A stretch of 7,252 bases of DNA from an uncultured Clostridia bacterium. Its GTDB lineage: Bacteria > Bacillota > Clostridia > Oscillospirales > Oscillospiraceae. Positions 1 to 5,287 of the stretch are shown here, one piece after another. The position numbers and the translations under genes are program-made. The stretch is taken from the NCBI GenBank assembly GCA_946011705.1, contig CAMGCA010000094.1, positions 1 to 7,252 of the forward strand. Direction: 5' to 3'. Numbering within the stretch: position 1 is the stretch's first letter; each line of letters starts with the position of its first letter. Under the pieces are notes generated by a model. It was not told the DNA's origin. It did not search any database and saw only the letters and a program-made list of their open reading frames with translations.

Positions 1-60
1 CCCGGAAAGCCCCACTGGTTTACGACACCGGATGGAATTGTAATCGAGCTGATGGTATGA
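1..60 (+). CDS. VOC/glyoxalase-fold protein, C-terminal end only
   Basis: The window opens inside a plus-strand gene. Frame 1 reads 19 codons, PGKPHWFTTPDGIVIELMV, then TGA. The segment WFTTPDGIVIELM matches the closing strand of the vicinal-oxygen-chelate (glyoxalase/bleomycin resistance/dioxygenase) fold, usually written DPDGNxIEL, where the Glu after the Ile is a metal ligand. That Glu is present. Substrate and full length cannot be judged because the rest lies left of the window. Family assignment rests on this one motif, so it is moderate. Confidence 0.6.
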   Translation, partial: PGKPHWFTTPDGIVIELMV

Positions 61-87
61 GGCACATCTGATATCCCCAAAAAACGG

Positions 88-184
88 ACGAAAAGGAAAG
101 GGCGAGGCCGTTCCTGACACGCAAGTGCTCTCAGCCTTTTCGTGGACGCGGCATTTAAAATCCCCAGAGCGTCAAAATCTGGGG
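88..184 (+). other. Intergenic hairpins after the VOC gene
   Basis: Two inverted repeats lie in the otherwise empty stretch between the VOC stop and the pseudogene. ACGAAAAGG (88-96) pairs with CCTTTTCGT (135-143) and encloses a small CAC-GCAA-GTG hairpin (118-127). CCCCAGA (162-168) pairs with TCTGGGG (178-184) around a 9-nt loop. The second could be a weak plus-strand terminator for the VOC gene, but only a broken T run (GTAATGTGTTTTG) follows. I do not recognise a known riboswitch. No coding sequence is supported between 61 and 245. Confidence 0.3.
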
Positions 185-245
185 GGTAATGTGTTTTGAT
201 ACTGGTGATATACAATGAATAGCTTTACAAATTGTTGTTTTGATC

Positions 246-997
246 TATTTCCGGGATAAGAAGATTTGGTCTTGTGGACAGTATTACCGGGACTATCAGG
301 GCAAATATCCGGTGATTTCCTGACATTCAAGGATGTGAAGTTCAATACCTGGGAGGAGACCTACGCATCCATTCGGGATATCATTGCCAAAGAGGCCCGG
401 CGCCATAAGGAAATGGGGCAAGCGACAAGTGCGATGTGTACAGCAGGAAGCTCTATGAGGACCTGGCGGAGGGCAAGGTCAGTGAAGTGGAGCTTTCTTC
501 CGCGCTGCTTGACCTGTCTTCGATGCTTCATCAGCACTATGGAATTGCGCCGATTATCATCATCGACGAGTACGACGCCCTCCATTCAACAGACCATCTT
601 CTCCGGGAATGCTCAAAAGCTGCAGGCGCTGCTGGAGGATTTTATGCTGCACAGCATTTCCTCCATGGACGGTGCCAACGAGGGATTTTATCGTGGCATG
701 ATGCTGGGATTATGTGTTGTTCCCGGGAATCGCTATCAGGTGCGTTCCAATCGGGAATCCGGCCTTGGACGCTTTGATATCCAGTTGGCACCGCAGATAG
801 GTGGTATCCCCGGCTTCCTCTTTGCGTTTAAGCATGCGGCAGACCCTCGCACGAATTTGGATTCTTTGGCAGGCAGTGCCCTCCGACAGATCGACGAAAA
901 GAAATATGACTCCGAATTGCGGAATGCCGGTGTCCAGTCCATCATCAAAATCGGTGTTGCTTTCCGAGGAAAAAATGCCGTGTTAAAACGCAAATAG
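246..997 (+). pseudogene. Degraded AAA-ATPase-like / PD-(D/E)XK nuclease-like gene
   Basis: Fragments of one protein appear in three frames. Around 246-316 the frame reads FRDKKIW...YYRDYQGKYPVI. From 318 to about 422 another frame gives LTFKDVKFNTWEETYASIRDIIA. From 424 to 576 a third gives DKCDVYSRKLYEDL and a Walker B-like IIIIDEYD (553-576). From 578 to 997 the second frame returns with SGNAQKLQALLEDFM, FYRGMMLGL, SNRESGLGRFDIQLAP and IIKIGVAFRGK. This is the order of the AAA-ATPase-like family (PF09820) with its C-terminal PD-(D/E)XK-like domain (PF08011), proteins of about 500-600 residues that are often multicopy in gut anaerobes. The Walker A region is absent, roughly 300 codons are missing between Walker B and the C-terminal domain, and the nuclease-like EFK motif reads AFK (GCG at 824-826). 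The 1-nt loss near 317 is clear: one more T restores GKYPVIFLTFKD. The gene is dead. Confidence 0.82.
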
Positions 998-1024
998 CAC
1001 AGGATACCTGTCATATGAAAAGAG

Positions 1025-1061
1025 CACTCCCACCCCAGCAGTTTGTTCCGGGGTGGGAGTG
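1025..1061. terminator. Long hairpin between pseudogene and AbrB-like gene
   Basis: CACTCCCACCCC (1025-1036) pairs perfectly with GGGGTGGGAGTG (1050-1061) around a 13-nt loop. It starts 28 nt after the plus-strand pseudogene stop and about 90 nt beyond the minus-strand AbrB-like stop. The minus-strand side is followed by CTCTTTTCAT, the plus-strand side by only TTCGATC. It may serve both convergent units, with the better T tail on the minus strand. Confidence 0.6.
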
Positions 1062-1150
1062 TTCGATCAATTCAGACGCTTGGAGGATTGGGGCTTCCGG
1101 CCTTTCCGGATACGCACGGTTTGTGCCCTGATTGTTGTCACTATGTACAA

Positions 1151-1324
1151 CTACCACCCCTGGCGTTTAGCCAAATCCAACATAGAGAAACAGTATTTTT
1201 CCCACGGTGTCAATGATATCGGTAATGGGTCACCCTCGCGGATCCTTAGTGTCCTTCTGATCCCTTTGGGAATGACGATTCTCCCCAAATCGTCCACCCG
1301 GCGAACGATACCTGTTGCTTTCAT
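1151..1324 (-). CDS. Short AbrB/SpoVT-type DNA-binding regulator, C-terminus probably degraded
   Basis: A minus-strand frame starting at 1324 encodes 57 residues. An upstream in-frame ATG at 1393 is less likely, because the 1324 start has AAGGAGAGGA (1331-1340) just before it and matches the usual family N-terminus. Residues 1-33 (MKATGIVRRVDDLGRIVIPK, then IRRTLRIREGDPL) are the swapped-hairpin AbrB domain that binds DNA as a dimer in transition-state and sporulation regulators. After GDPL the family normally continues EIFTDxxGEVILKKYSP; here it reads PISLTPWEKYCFSML and ends at TAG. The plus-one frame over the same bases reads DIIDTVGKILFL, which looks somewhat more like the family and suggests a frameshift. 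Intact AbrB is about 94 residues and SpoVT about 178. It may be a minimal one-domain regulator or a decaying gene; I favour decay. A CATAAT box at 1382-1387 could be its -10, but no good -35 is seen. Confidence 0.6.
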   Translation of the reverse strand: MKATGIVRRVDDLGRIVIPKGIRRTLRIREGDPLPISLTPWEKYCFSMLDLAKRQGW

Positions 1325-1713
1325 TTGTTTTCCTCTCCTTGTGGCCAAATTCCCAGTGGTGGTGTTTGTAGGTTTTGGGGAATTATGCGGCAAAAACCAG
1401 CCGTAATGCAGTGGCTTCTTTGGACGTTTGAAAAGCAGGAATGGGACGCCAGTCTATACTTATCAAGATTGTTGAGAAAATCTGATTCAAACTGCCATGC
1501 AGCCTATTGCATAAGGGCTCCGTGATTCGCCGTACAGATCGATATGGTGCCTGTCTTCGGGGTGACGATGACAATTGCCTTGCCGCGCGCCAAGCCGGGA
1601 GATGCCACCGGTGTGGGAAAATGGCTTCTGACGGAGCCTAAAACAGACATAATCATACATTGATCCACTTGCGGGCTGCATGAATGAAAGAAAAAATACC
1701 TATCCCGGGTTTC
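1325..1713. other. Stretch without a supportable gene
   Basis: Neither strand gives a protein I recognise. The most protein-like reading is plus-strand 1526-1660, ending TGA at 1661-1663, including VQIDMVPVFGVTMTIALP and ATGVGKWLLTEP. It has no ribosome binding site and an in-frame stop at 1523. It ends about 50 nt before the strong plus-strand terminator at 1714-1750, so it may be the 3' remnant of a lost gene. The antisense frame is also open, which weakens the case. Nothing else is seen apart from the AbrB-like gene's leader. Confidence 0.3.
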
Positions 1714-1750
1714 ATCAGGCCTCCGGCATTGCCGGAGGCCTGATTTGTTT
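1714..1750 (+). terminator. Strong rho-independent terminator, plus strand
   Basis: ATCAGGCCTCCGGC (1714-1727) pairs perfectly with GCCGGAGGCCTGAT (1731-1744) across a 3-nt ATT loop and is followed by TTGTTT. This is a 14-bp GC-rich stem with a T-rich tail on the plus strand. No intact plus-strand gene precedes it, so it is either left over from a lost gene or ends an unannotated transcript. Confidence 0.85.
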
Positions 1751-1825
1751 AACTGCATTCAGAAAAGAAGCCGGCACAGCTTGATCTCGATTCGTACCGC
1801 GGTTTGCGGGGCGGAAAGAATGGCG

Positions 1826-1863
1826 AAATAAAAAAGCATACCGAAGCCGAAGCTCCGGTATGC
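1826..1863 (-). terminator. Rho-independent terminator of the DeoR gene
   Basis: GCATACCG (1836-1843) pairs with CGGTATGC (1856-1863). After one mismatch, AGC/GCT closes a loop that reads TTCG on the minus strand, a UUCG tetraloop in RNA. The minus strand then continues TTTTTTATTT (1835-1826). The hairpin begins about 20 nt after the DeoR stop codon, the expected place for the terminator of that gene. Confidence 0.88.
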
Positions 1864-1883
1864 CGGTTGGATGGTAATTGGGA

Positions 1884-2654
1884 TCACACAACTTCTACTG
1901 TTTTCCCGGAGCGGCGCAGCTGCTCAACAACGCCCGGGTCCAGTTCCTTGGTGACGATAATTGTGTCGATATTTGCCAGTGCGCAGATATTGAACAGCGC
2001 GCAGGTGGTGAATTTGGAGTGGTCGCACAGCAGAATCCGCTCTTCAGCCTGCGCCATACCGATTTTTTTGACGTTTATATCGTCCATCGTGTAGCTGGTG
2101 ATATTCAAATCGGGATCAACCGCGTCCACAGAGAAAAACATCTGATTTACAGAAAGCTCGCTCAGCATCTGCTCGGCAAAGTATCCGTAGGTCGAAGTAA
2201 AGCCCTTGCGAACCATTCCGCCTACAAAGAGAAGGGTCGATTTCTGATTTCCGGACAACTCCGCGCCGATCTGGATGTCATTGGTGACAACGGTCAGGTT
2301 TGGTTCGTTGACCAGCAGTTTCGCAAGCTCCAGGACTGTCGTGCCGGAATCCAGGAAGAGACAGCTGTTTGGACGGATGTGGCGCTTCGCTGCTACGGCG
2401 ATTCGCTGCTTTTCTTCCATATTCACAAGACTCTTGGCTATCTGGGAAGGTTCCTGCCCTGGCAGCTTCACATCGGTATAGAATCTGGCACCGCCCCGAA
2501 TCTTGACAAGGAGCGACTGCTCTGCCAACTCGTTGATGTCCCGTCGGATTGTCGCTTTTGAGCTTTCGGTGTACGCTATCAGATCCTCAATGGCAACGAT
2601 GCCTCTATTTTTAACAAGCTCCAAAATCGCCTGTTGACGTTCAGCACGCAGCAT
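1884..2654 (-). CDS. DeoR-family transcriptional repressor of the sugar locus
   Basis: The protein has 256 residues, the usual DeoR-family length. The start at 2654 (MLRAERQQAIL) is preceded by AAAGGGGAAAGGA and matches the family N-terminus; an ATG eight codons upstream has no such site. Residues 1-55 form the winged helix-turn-helix, with recognition helix SSKATIRRDINELAE at 31-45. The rest is the DeoR effector domain, an isomerase-like fold that senses a phosphorylated sugar, with LFLDSGTTVLELAKLL, VVTNDIQIG, LLFVGGMVRKGF and CDHSKF. Such proteins usually repress a nearby catabolic operon until an intermediate releases them. It lies downstream of the BtpA-like gene on the same strand but has its own promoter at 2739-2767. 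A near-copy of the element found in the divergent promoters lies just upstream of that promoter, suggesting autoregulation. The family call is firm; the effector is unknown. Confidence 0.93.
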   Translation of the reverse strand: MLRAERQQAILELVKNRGIVAIEDLIAYTESSKATIRRDINELAEQSLLVKIRGGARFYTDVKLPGQEPSQIAKSLVNMEEKQRIAVAAKRHIRPNSCLFLDSGTTVLELAKLLVNEPNLTVVTNDIQIGAELSGNQKSTLLFVGGMVRKGFTSTYGYFAEQMLSELSVNQMFFSVDAVDPDLNITSYTMDDINVKKIGMAQAEERILLCDHSKFTTCALFNICALANIDTIIVTKELDPGVVEQLRRSGKTVEVV

Positions 2655-2693
2655 AATATCCTTTCCCCTTTGAACCAATTAACCCTTGATAGA

Positions 2694-2725
2694 ACAGGGC
2701 AGCTGTCGGTGAACAACTGCCCTGT
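2694..2725 (-). repeat. Inverted repeat in the DeoR gene leader
   Basis: ACAGGGCAG (2694-2702) pairs with CTGCCCTGT (2717-2725). After one mismatch TGT/ACA adds three pairs around a 6-nt loop. It lies 39 nt upstream of the DeoR start and just inside the 5' end predicted from the promoter at 2739-2767. On the minus strand it is followed by TTCTATCAAGG, too poor in T for a good terminator of the BtpA-like gene. It could be an mRNA-stabilising 5' hairpin, an attenuator or a protein site. Confidence 0.5.
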
Positions 2726-2738
2726 ATCAATTAATTTC

Positions 2739-2767
2739 ACTATAGCACAACCCAATCCAAAATGCAA
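2739..2767 (-). promoter_or_regulatory. Promoter of the DeoR gene
   Basis: On the minus strand TTGCAT (2767-2762) is followed after exactly 17 bp by TATAGT (2744-2739), placing transcription start near 2732, about 78 nt before the DeoR ATG. The -35 box lies within an 11-bp palindrome, ATGCA-A-TGCAT (2762-2772), a further possible protein site. The neighbouring minus-strand string ATATATGCAT (2776-2767) has a 9/10 match, ATATATGCAA, at 3690-3699 in the BtpA-like gene leader. Confidence 0.65.
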
Positions 2768-2794
2768 TGCATATATGGTCTTTTTTGGAGGATT

Positions 2795-2804
2795 ATGATA
2801 CTTT
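2795..2804 (-). promoter_or_regulatory. Third copy of the putative DeoR operator element
   Basis: On the minus strand this reads AAAGTATCAT, 9 of 10 bases identical to the AAAGAATCAT found in the two divergent promoters; the flanks (CCAAAAGTATCATAAT) also resemble them. It sits about 60-70 bp upstream of the predicted DeoR transcription start, between the BtpA-like stop and the DeoR promoter. That is where an autoregulatory or loop-forming auxiliary operator could lie. Function is inferred. Confidence 0.45.
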
Positions 2805-2825
2805 TGGGCCTTTTGCCGGAAATAC

Positions 2826-3638
2826 TTACAGTGTTTTTCTGAACTCCTTAACGATGTCCATAAACTCCTTGACACGGGCTTCGTCAACGGCGTTCTCGAA
2901 CTTGCCGTCATATTTGAAAGTGGTAGCACAGACGGCACCGTCGGAATTGCTCAGCTGGCGGACAATGTTGTCCTTATTGCAGCCGGTGTTGCACAGGATG
3001 GGTGTGTGCTTCACGGATTTCTTAACACGGGAAAGAACCTGCGTGTCGGTTTCGGAGCCTGCGGTCAGGCCGGAGACGCACAGAGCATCGGGACGGTTGT
3101 TGAATTCGGTGGAACGGGCGATGTCCTCGATGCTGCGGTCAGCCAGGTACTTGGCGGCTTCGGGGACGATGTTATACAGCATCTTAATGTTACGGCCGCC
3201 GATTGCCATCTTGTGGCGAACGGTCTCACCGACATTGGTATTCCACAGACCGAAATCGGAAGCATAAACACCGGTGATGATCTCCCGAATAAACTTGCCG
3301 CCTACGGATACGCACAGATCGAGAGAAGCGATGGGGTCCCACAGGCAGTTGACACCGTAGGGCACGGTAATCTCGTTCTTCAGCGCGCCAATCACCCAAC
3401 CCATAGCGGCGATGGTGATCGGCTCCACCTTGGTCAGGTAAGGAAGGCTGAATTCGTTGGAGAACATGATGCCGTCGACACCGCCGTTCTGCAATGCGTG
3501 CAAATCGTGGCGGGCGCACTCCAAAACATATTCCATGCCCTTCTCCTGATCATAGTAGGGATCGCCGGGCAGCGGCTGCAGGTGGCACATGGCGATAATG
3601 GGTTTCTTTACTCCAAAAAGTTCTTCCATCCAATTCAT
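2826..3638 (-). CDS. sgcQ: BtpA/SgcQ-family TIM-barrel protein
   Basis: The protein has 270 residues and is complete. It belongs to the BtpA family (PF03437): IAMCHLQPLPGDPYYD (15-30), ALQNGGVDGIMFSNEFSLPY (48-67), GVNCLWDP (95-102), KFIREIITGVYASDFGLWNT (115-134) and DALCVSGLTAG (184-194). From memory these motifs track E. coli SgcQ almost throughout, including the start (MSWLKEV there, MNWMEEL here), which supports the chosen ATG. The Shine-Dalgarno-like AAAGGA is rather far, about 13 nt from the ATG. The family has a predicted (beta/alpha)8 fold. Its biochemical role is not settled: BtpA was named for photosystem I biogenesis, while SgcQ is listed as a putative nucleosidase or sugar enzyme. 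No signal peptide or membrane segment is seen, so it should be cytoplasmic. It is transcribed divergently from the epimerase operon and shares its control region, so it probably acts on the same substrate. Confidence 0.9.
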   Translation of the reverse strand: MNWMEELFGVKKPIIAMCHLQPLPGDPYYDQEKGMEYVLECARHDLHALQNGGVDGIMFSNEFSLPYLTKVEPITIAAMGWVIGALKNEITVPYGVNCLWDPIASLDLCVSVGGKFIREIITGVYASDFGLWNTNVGETVRHKMAIGGRNIKMLYNIVPEAAKYLADRSIEDIARSTEFNNRPDALCVSGLTAGSETDTQVLSRVKKSVKHTPILCNTGCNKDNIVRQLSNSDGAVCATTFKYDGKFENAVDEARVKEFMDIVKEFRKTL

Positions 3639-3713
3639 AATTGATGTTTCATTCCTTTCACTGTATTGAACTGTTATGAGTGCATCTTAATATATGCAAT
3701 CTGTTACGCCTGA

Positions 3714-3743
3714 ATAATATCATAAAGAATCATAAAACGTCAA
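3714..3743 (-). promoter_or_regulatory. Divergent promoter for the BtpA-like gene
   Basis: On the minus strand TTGACG (3743-3738) and TATTAT (3719-3714) are separated by 18 bp, giving a start near 3707 and a leader of about 69 nt before the ATG at 3638. The spacer contains ATGATTCTTT, the reverse complement of the repeated element AAAGAATCAT. A repressor bound there would block RNA polymerase directly. Confidence 0.6.
3719..3736 (+). promoter_or_regulatory. Putative DeoR operator, copy 1
   Basis: ATCATAAA occurs twice in tandem, at 3719-3726 and 3729-3736, with a period of exactly 10 bp, or one helical turn. The junction contains AAAGAATCAT (3724-3733), also present exactly in the opposite promoter at 3850-3859, 126 bp away. 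DeoR-family repressors often bind repeated short half-sites in promoters, and the only regulator gene in the locus is of that family. The position inside the BtpA-like promoter spacer supports an operator role. Binding is inferred. Confidence 0.55.
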
Positions 3744-3805
3744 GATGTAAAGCCATATTTTCATGTTTGCGCCATAATTTTGTCAGTATCAACAAAAACT
3801 GCGAT

Positions 3806-3820
3806 CAAAATTTTGCAAAA
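3806..3820. repeat. Overlapping palindromes upstream of the catabolic promoter
   Basis: CAAAATTTTG (3806-3815) and TTTTGCAAAA (3811-3820) are both perfect 10-bp palindromes that share five bases. They centre about 60 bp upstream of the predicted transcription start of the epimerase operon, a usual distance for an activator site. The sequence is A/T-rich and does not match the CcpA cre consensus well, so this may be chance. Confidence 0.3.
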
Positions 3821-3838
3821 TAGCTCACAAAGAAAAGA

Positions 3839-3867
3839 TTGATAATCAAAAAGAATCATGATATAAT
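3839..3867 (+). promoter_or_regulatory. Promoter of the catabolic operon
   Basis: TTGATA (3839-3844) and a perfect TATAAT (3862-3867) are separated by exactly 17 bp, a near-consensus housekeeping promoter. Start is predicted near 3874, giving a leader of about 32 nt that includes GAGGGGAC (3893-3900) before the ATG at 3906. The spacer holds the putative operator. A promoter this strong would need repression in the absence of substrate, which fits a DeoR-type control. Confidence 0.78.
3845..3859 (+). promoter_or_regulatory. Putative DeoR operator, copy 2
   Basis: ATCAAAAAGA (3845-3854) is followed directly by ATCAT (3855-3859), the same 10-bp-period layout as copy 1, and includes the exact element AAAGAATCAT (3850-3859). 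It fills the spacer between the -35 and -10 boxes of the catabolic operon promoter. The distance to copy 1 is 126 bp, close to 12 helical turns, so proteins on both copies would face the same side of the DNA. Function is inferred. Confidence 0.55.
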
Positions 3868-3905
3868 CCGGAATGTAAAGAATTCACTGCGAAGAGGGGA
3901 CTGAT

Positions 3906-4556
3906 ATGCCGGAATTTATCCCGTCTATGGCGTCCGCTAACCAATTGAATCTAAAAAAATCACTGGATAGCCTCGGAAAAATTAAAAAGATTCATTTTGA
4001 TATTGAAGATGGAAACTTCATTGACAATATCACCTTCGGGCTCCGAACGGTTCGTGATGTTTTAAACTACACGGATCGGGAAGCGGACGCGCATTTGATG
4101 GTAACGACTCCGGGACAGTATATCGATGATCTGATGGCGCTGGGAGTTAAAGCCATTGCGTTTCACGTGGAGTCGGGAATCTTCCCGGCGGCGCACCTGC
4201 ACAGAATCCGCCAGCTGGGCGGACGGGCAGGCCTGGCGCTGAACTTTATGGCTCCGGTCAGCGCGCTTCTTCCATATTTGAAAGACATGGATTACGTTCT
4301 GCTTATGACATCGGAACCGGACGGCCGGGGACAGGAGTTCAATCCCTGGGCGCTGGAAAAAATCGCCGAAGCACGCAGGCTGCTGCCTGAGCGCATCTCC
4401 ATCGTGGTGGACGGCGGTATTACAGAGTATTGGCTGCCCAGGGTTGTGGCTGCCGGCGCGGATACCGTGATCCTTGGCAGAACCCTTTGGGTTGAAGACC
4501 CAGAGGCACAATATGATCGGCTGCAGCGGATGATCAAGGATACAGAAGGAGAATAA
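3906..4556 (+). CDS. sgcE: SgcE-type ribulose-phosphate 3-epimerase homologue
   Basis: The product is 216 residues with the ribulose-phosphate 3-epimerase TIM barrel (PF00834). Family enzymes invert C3 of a ketopentose phosphate using two Asp residues and a metal held by two His and two Asp. The ligand set is present: H30 and D32 in IHFDIEDGNF, H63 in AHLMV and D169 in VVDGGI. It departs from housekeeping Rpe at several active-site strings: DIEDG for DVMDG, SEPDGRGQ for VEPGFGGQ, and ILGRTLW for VxGSAIF. The DIEDxxFINNITFG and MTSEPDGxGQ forms are, from memory, those of E. coli SgcE, so a specialised substrate is likely. It is the first gene of the operon, with GAGGGGAC just upstream and an ATG that fits the SgcE N-terminus; the next gene starts 2 nt after its stop. 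The family is certain; the exact sugar phosphate is unknown. Confidence 0.9.
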   Translation: MPEFIPSMASANQLNLKKSLDSLGKIKKIHFDIEDGNFIDNITFGLRTVRDVLNYTDREADAHLMVTTPGQYIDDLMALGVKAIAFHVESGIFPAAHLHRIRQLGGRAGLALNFMAPVSALLPYLKDMDYVLLMTSEPDGRGQEFNPWALEKIAEARRLLPERISIVVDGGITEYWLPRVVAAGADTVILGRTLWVEDPEAQYDRLQRMIKDTEGE

Positions 4557-4558
4557 TC

Positions 4559-5197
4559 ATGTTTGAAAAGGAAAAACAGGAGATTCTGGAAACTGCACTG
4601 GAGATCAAGAGGAACCGGCTGGTTTCCCTGTCCGGCGGAAATGTCAGTATGCGGGTTGGCCCCGATCGGTATTTGGTTACCCCCTCGGGCATGGCATATG
4701 AGACCATGACCTATGAGGATGTCTGCCTGATTGACGGCAAGTGCCAGCTGGTAGAGGGATGCAGAAAACCCTCCAGTGATTCTTCGGCGCTGGTTTATAT
4801 GTACGAGCATATGCCGGATGTCAACGCCATCATCCATACCCACCAGCCTTGGGCAACCGCAGTCGGCTTCGTCACCGATGAGTTGCCGGAGTTCCTGGTT
4901 ACGGTGATTGACGCCTGCCGCAATCCTGTAAAGGTTGCTCCTTTTACGCCTTCCTCCGACATTGGTATGGGTATCCTGGCGGTGGAATATGCATCCGATT
5001 CTCTGGCGGTGATTCTGAAACACCATGGCGTATTGGCTTACGGAAAAGACCTGTCTGAGGCGCTGTTCTCCGCGGTTTATCTGGAAGAGAGCGCGCAGAC
5101 CTATGTCCTGGCCAGATCGATGGGCGTGCAGATACCGCCCATCGACCCGGAGCTTATCCGGAGGGAAAAGGAAGGCTGGCAGACCTACGGCCAATAA
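4559..5197 (+). CDS. Class II aldolase/adducin family sugar-phosphate enzyme, L-ribulose-5-phosphate 4-epimerase-like
   Basis: The protein has 212 residues, close to AraD/UlaF and L-fuculose-phosphate aldolase. Motifs of the family (PF00596) appear in order: SGGNVSMR (25-32) and VTPSGM (40-45) for phosphate binding, KPSSD (70-74), IIHTHQPWATA (91-101) and LKHHGVLAYG (153-162). Zinc ligands are predicted as H93, H95 and H156. At residue 74 there is Asp, as in the 4-epimerases (PSSDTP in AraD), where fuculose-phosphate aldolases carry the catalytic Glu (PSSE). That favours an epimerase or non-standard aldolase, but it is one residue. It starts 2 nt after the preceding stop with AGAAGGAG upstream, so the two are translationally close. 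It is followed by a 90-nt gap. With two neighbouring 3-epimerase-type enzymes it resembles the UlaE/UlaF logic of ascorbate and L-xylulose breakdown. Confidence 0.88.
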   Translation: MFEKEKQEILETALEIKRNRLVSLSGGNVSMRVGPDRYLVTPSGMAYETMTYEDVCLIDGKCQLVEGCRKPSSDSSALVYMYEHMPDVNAIIHTHQPWATAVGFVTDELPEFLVTVIDACRNPVKVAPFTPSSDIGMGILAVEYASDSLAVILKHHGVLAYGKDLSEALFSAVYLEESAQTYVLARSMGVQIPPIDPELIRREKEGWQTYGQ

Positions 5198-5203
5198 CAG
5201 GCA

Positions 5204-5257
5204 GCCGCAGGCATCGCGGCACCGCAAGGCAACGTATTTCTGAGAAAGGGTTTTCTC
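5204..5257 (+). repeat. Two small hairpins in the gap before the 3-epimerase gene
   Basis: GCCGC (5204-5208) pairs with GCGGC (5216-5220), and GAGAAA (5242-5247) pairs with TTTCTC (5252-5257). This 90-nt gap is the only sizeable break in the operon. No T tract follows and a strong AGGGAGGA (5273-5280) lies just downstream, so these look more like mRNA-processing or stability elements than a terminator. Confidence 0.3.
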
Positions 5258-5287
5258 GGGAAGCAACGTCATAGGGAGGAAAAAACT

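Noticed and set aside
88..143. Possible riboswitch because of a GCAA tetraloop hairpin inside a longer stem
   Set aside because: No known riboswitch core could be recognised, the inner pairing is weak, and there is no intact gene downstream to control.
1878..2561. A 227-codon plus-strand frame opposite the DeoR gene
   Set aside because: The DeoR helix-turn-helix and effector motifs are on the minus strand; this frame has no family features.
3006..3644. A 212-codon plus-strand frame opposite the BtpA/SgcQ gene
   Set aside because: The minus strand carries the family motifs end to end with the right length and start; the plus reading is a shadow.
3719..3859. CRISPR-like array from the repeated AAAGAATCAT element
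   Set aside because: There are only two exact copies plus one variant, each only 10 bp and located in promoter spacers, with no regular spacers between them. An operator reading fits far better.
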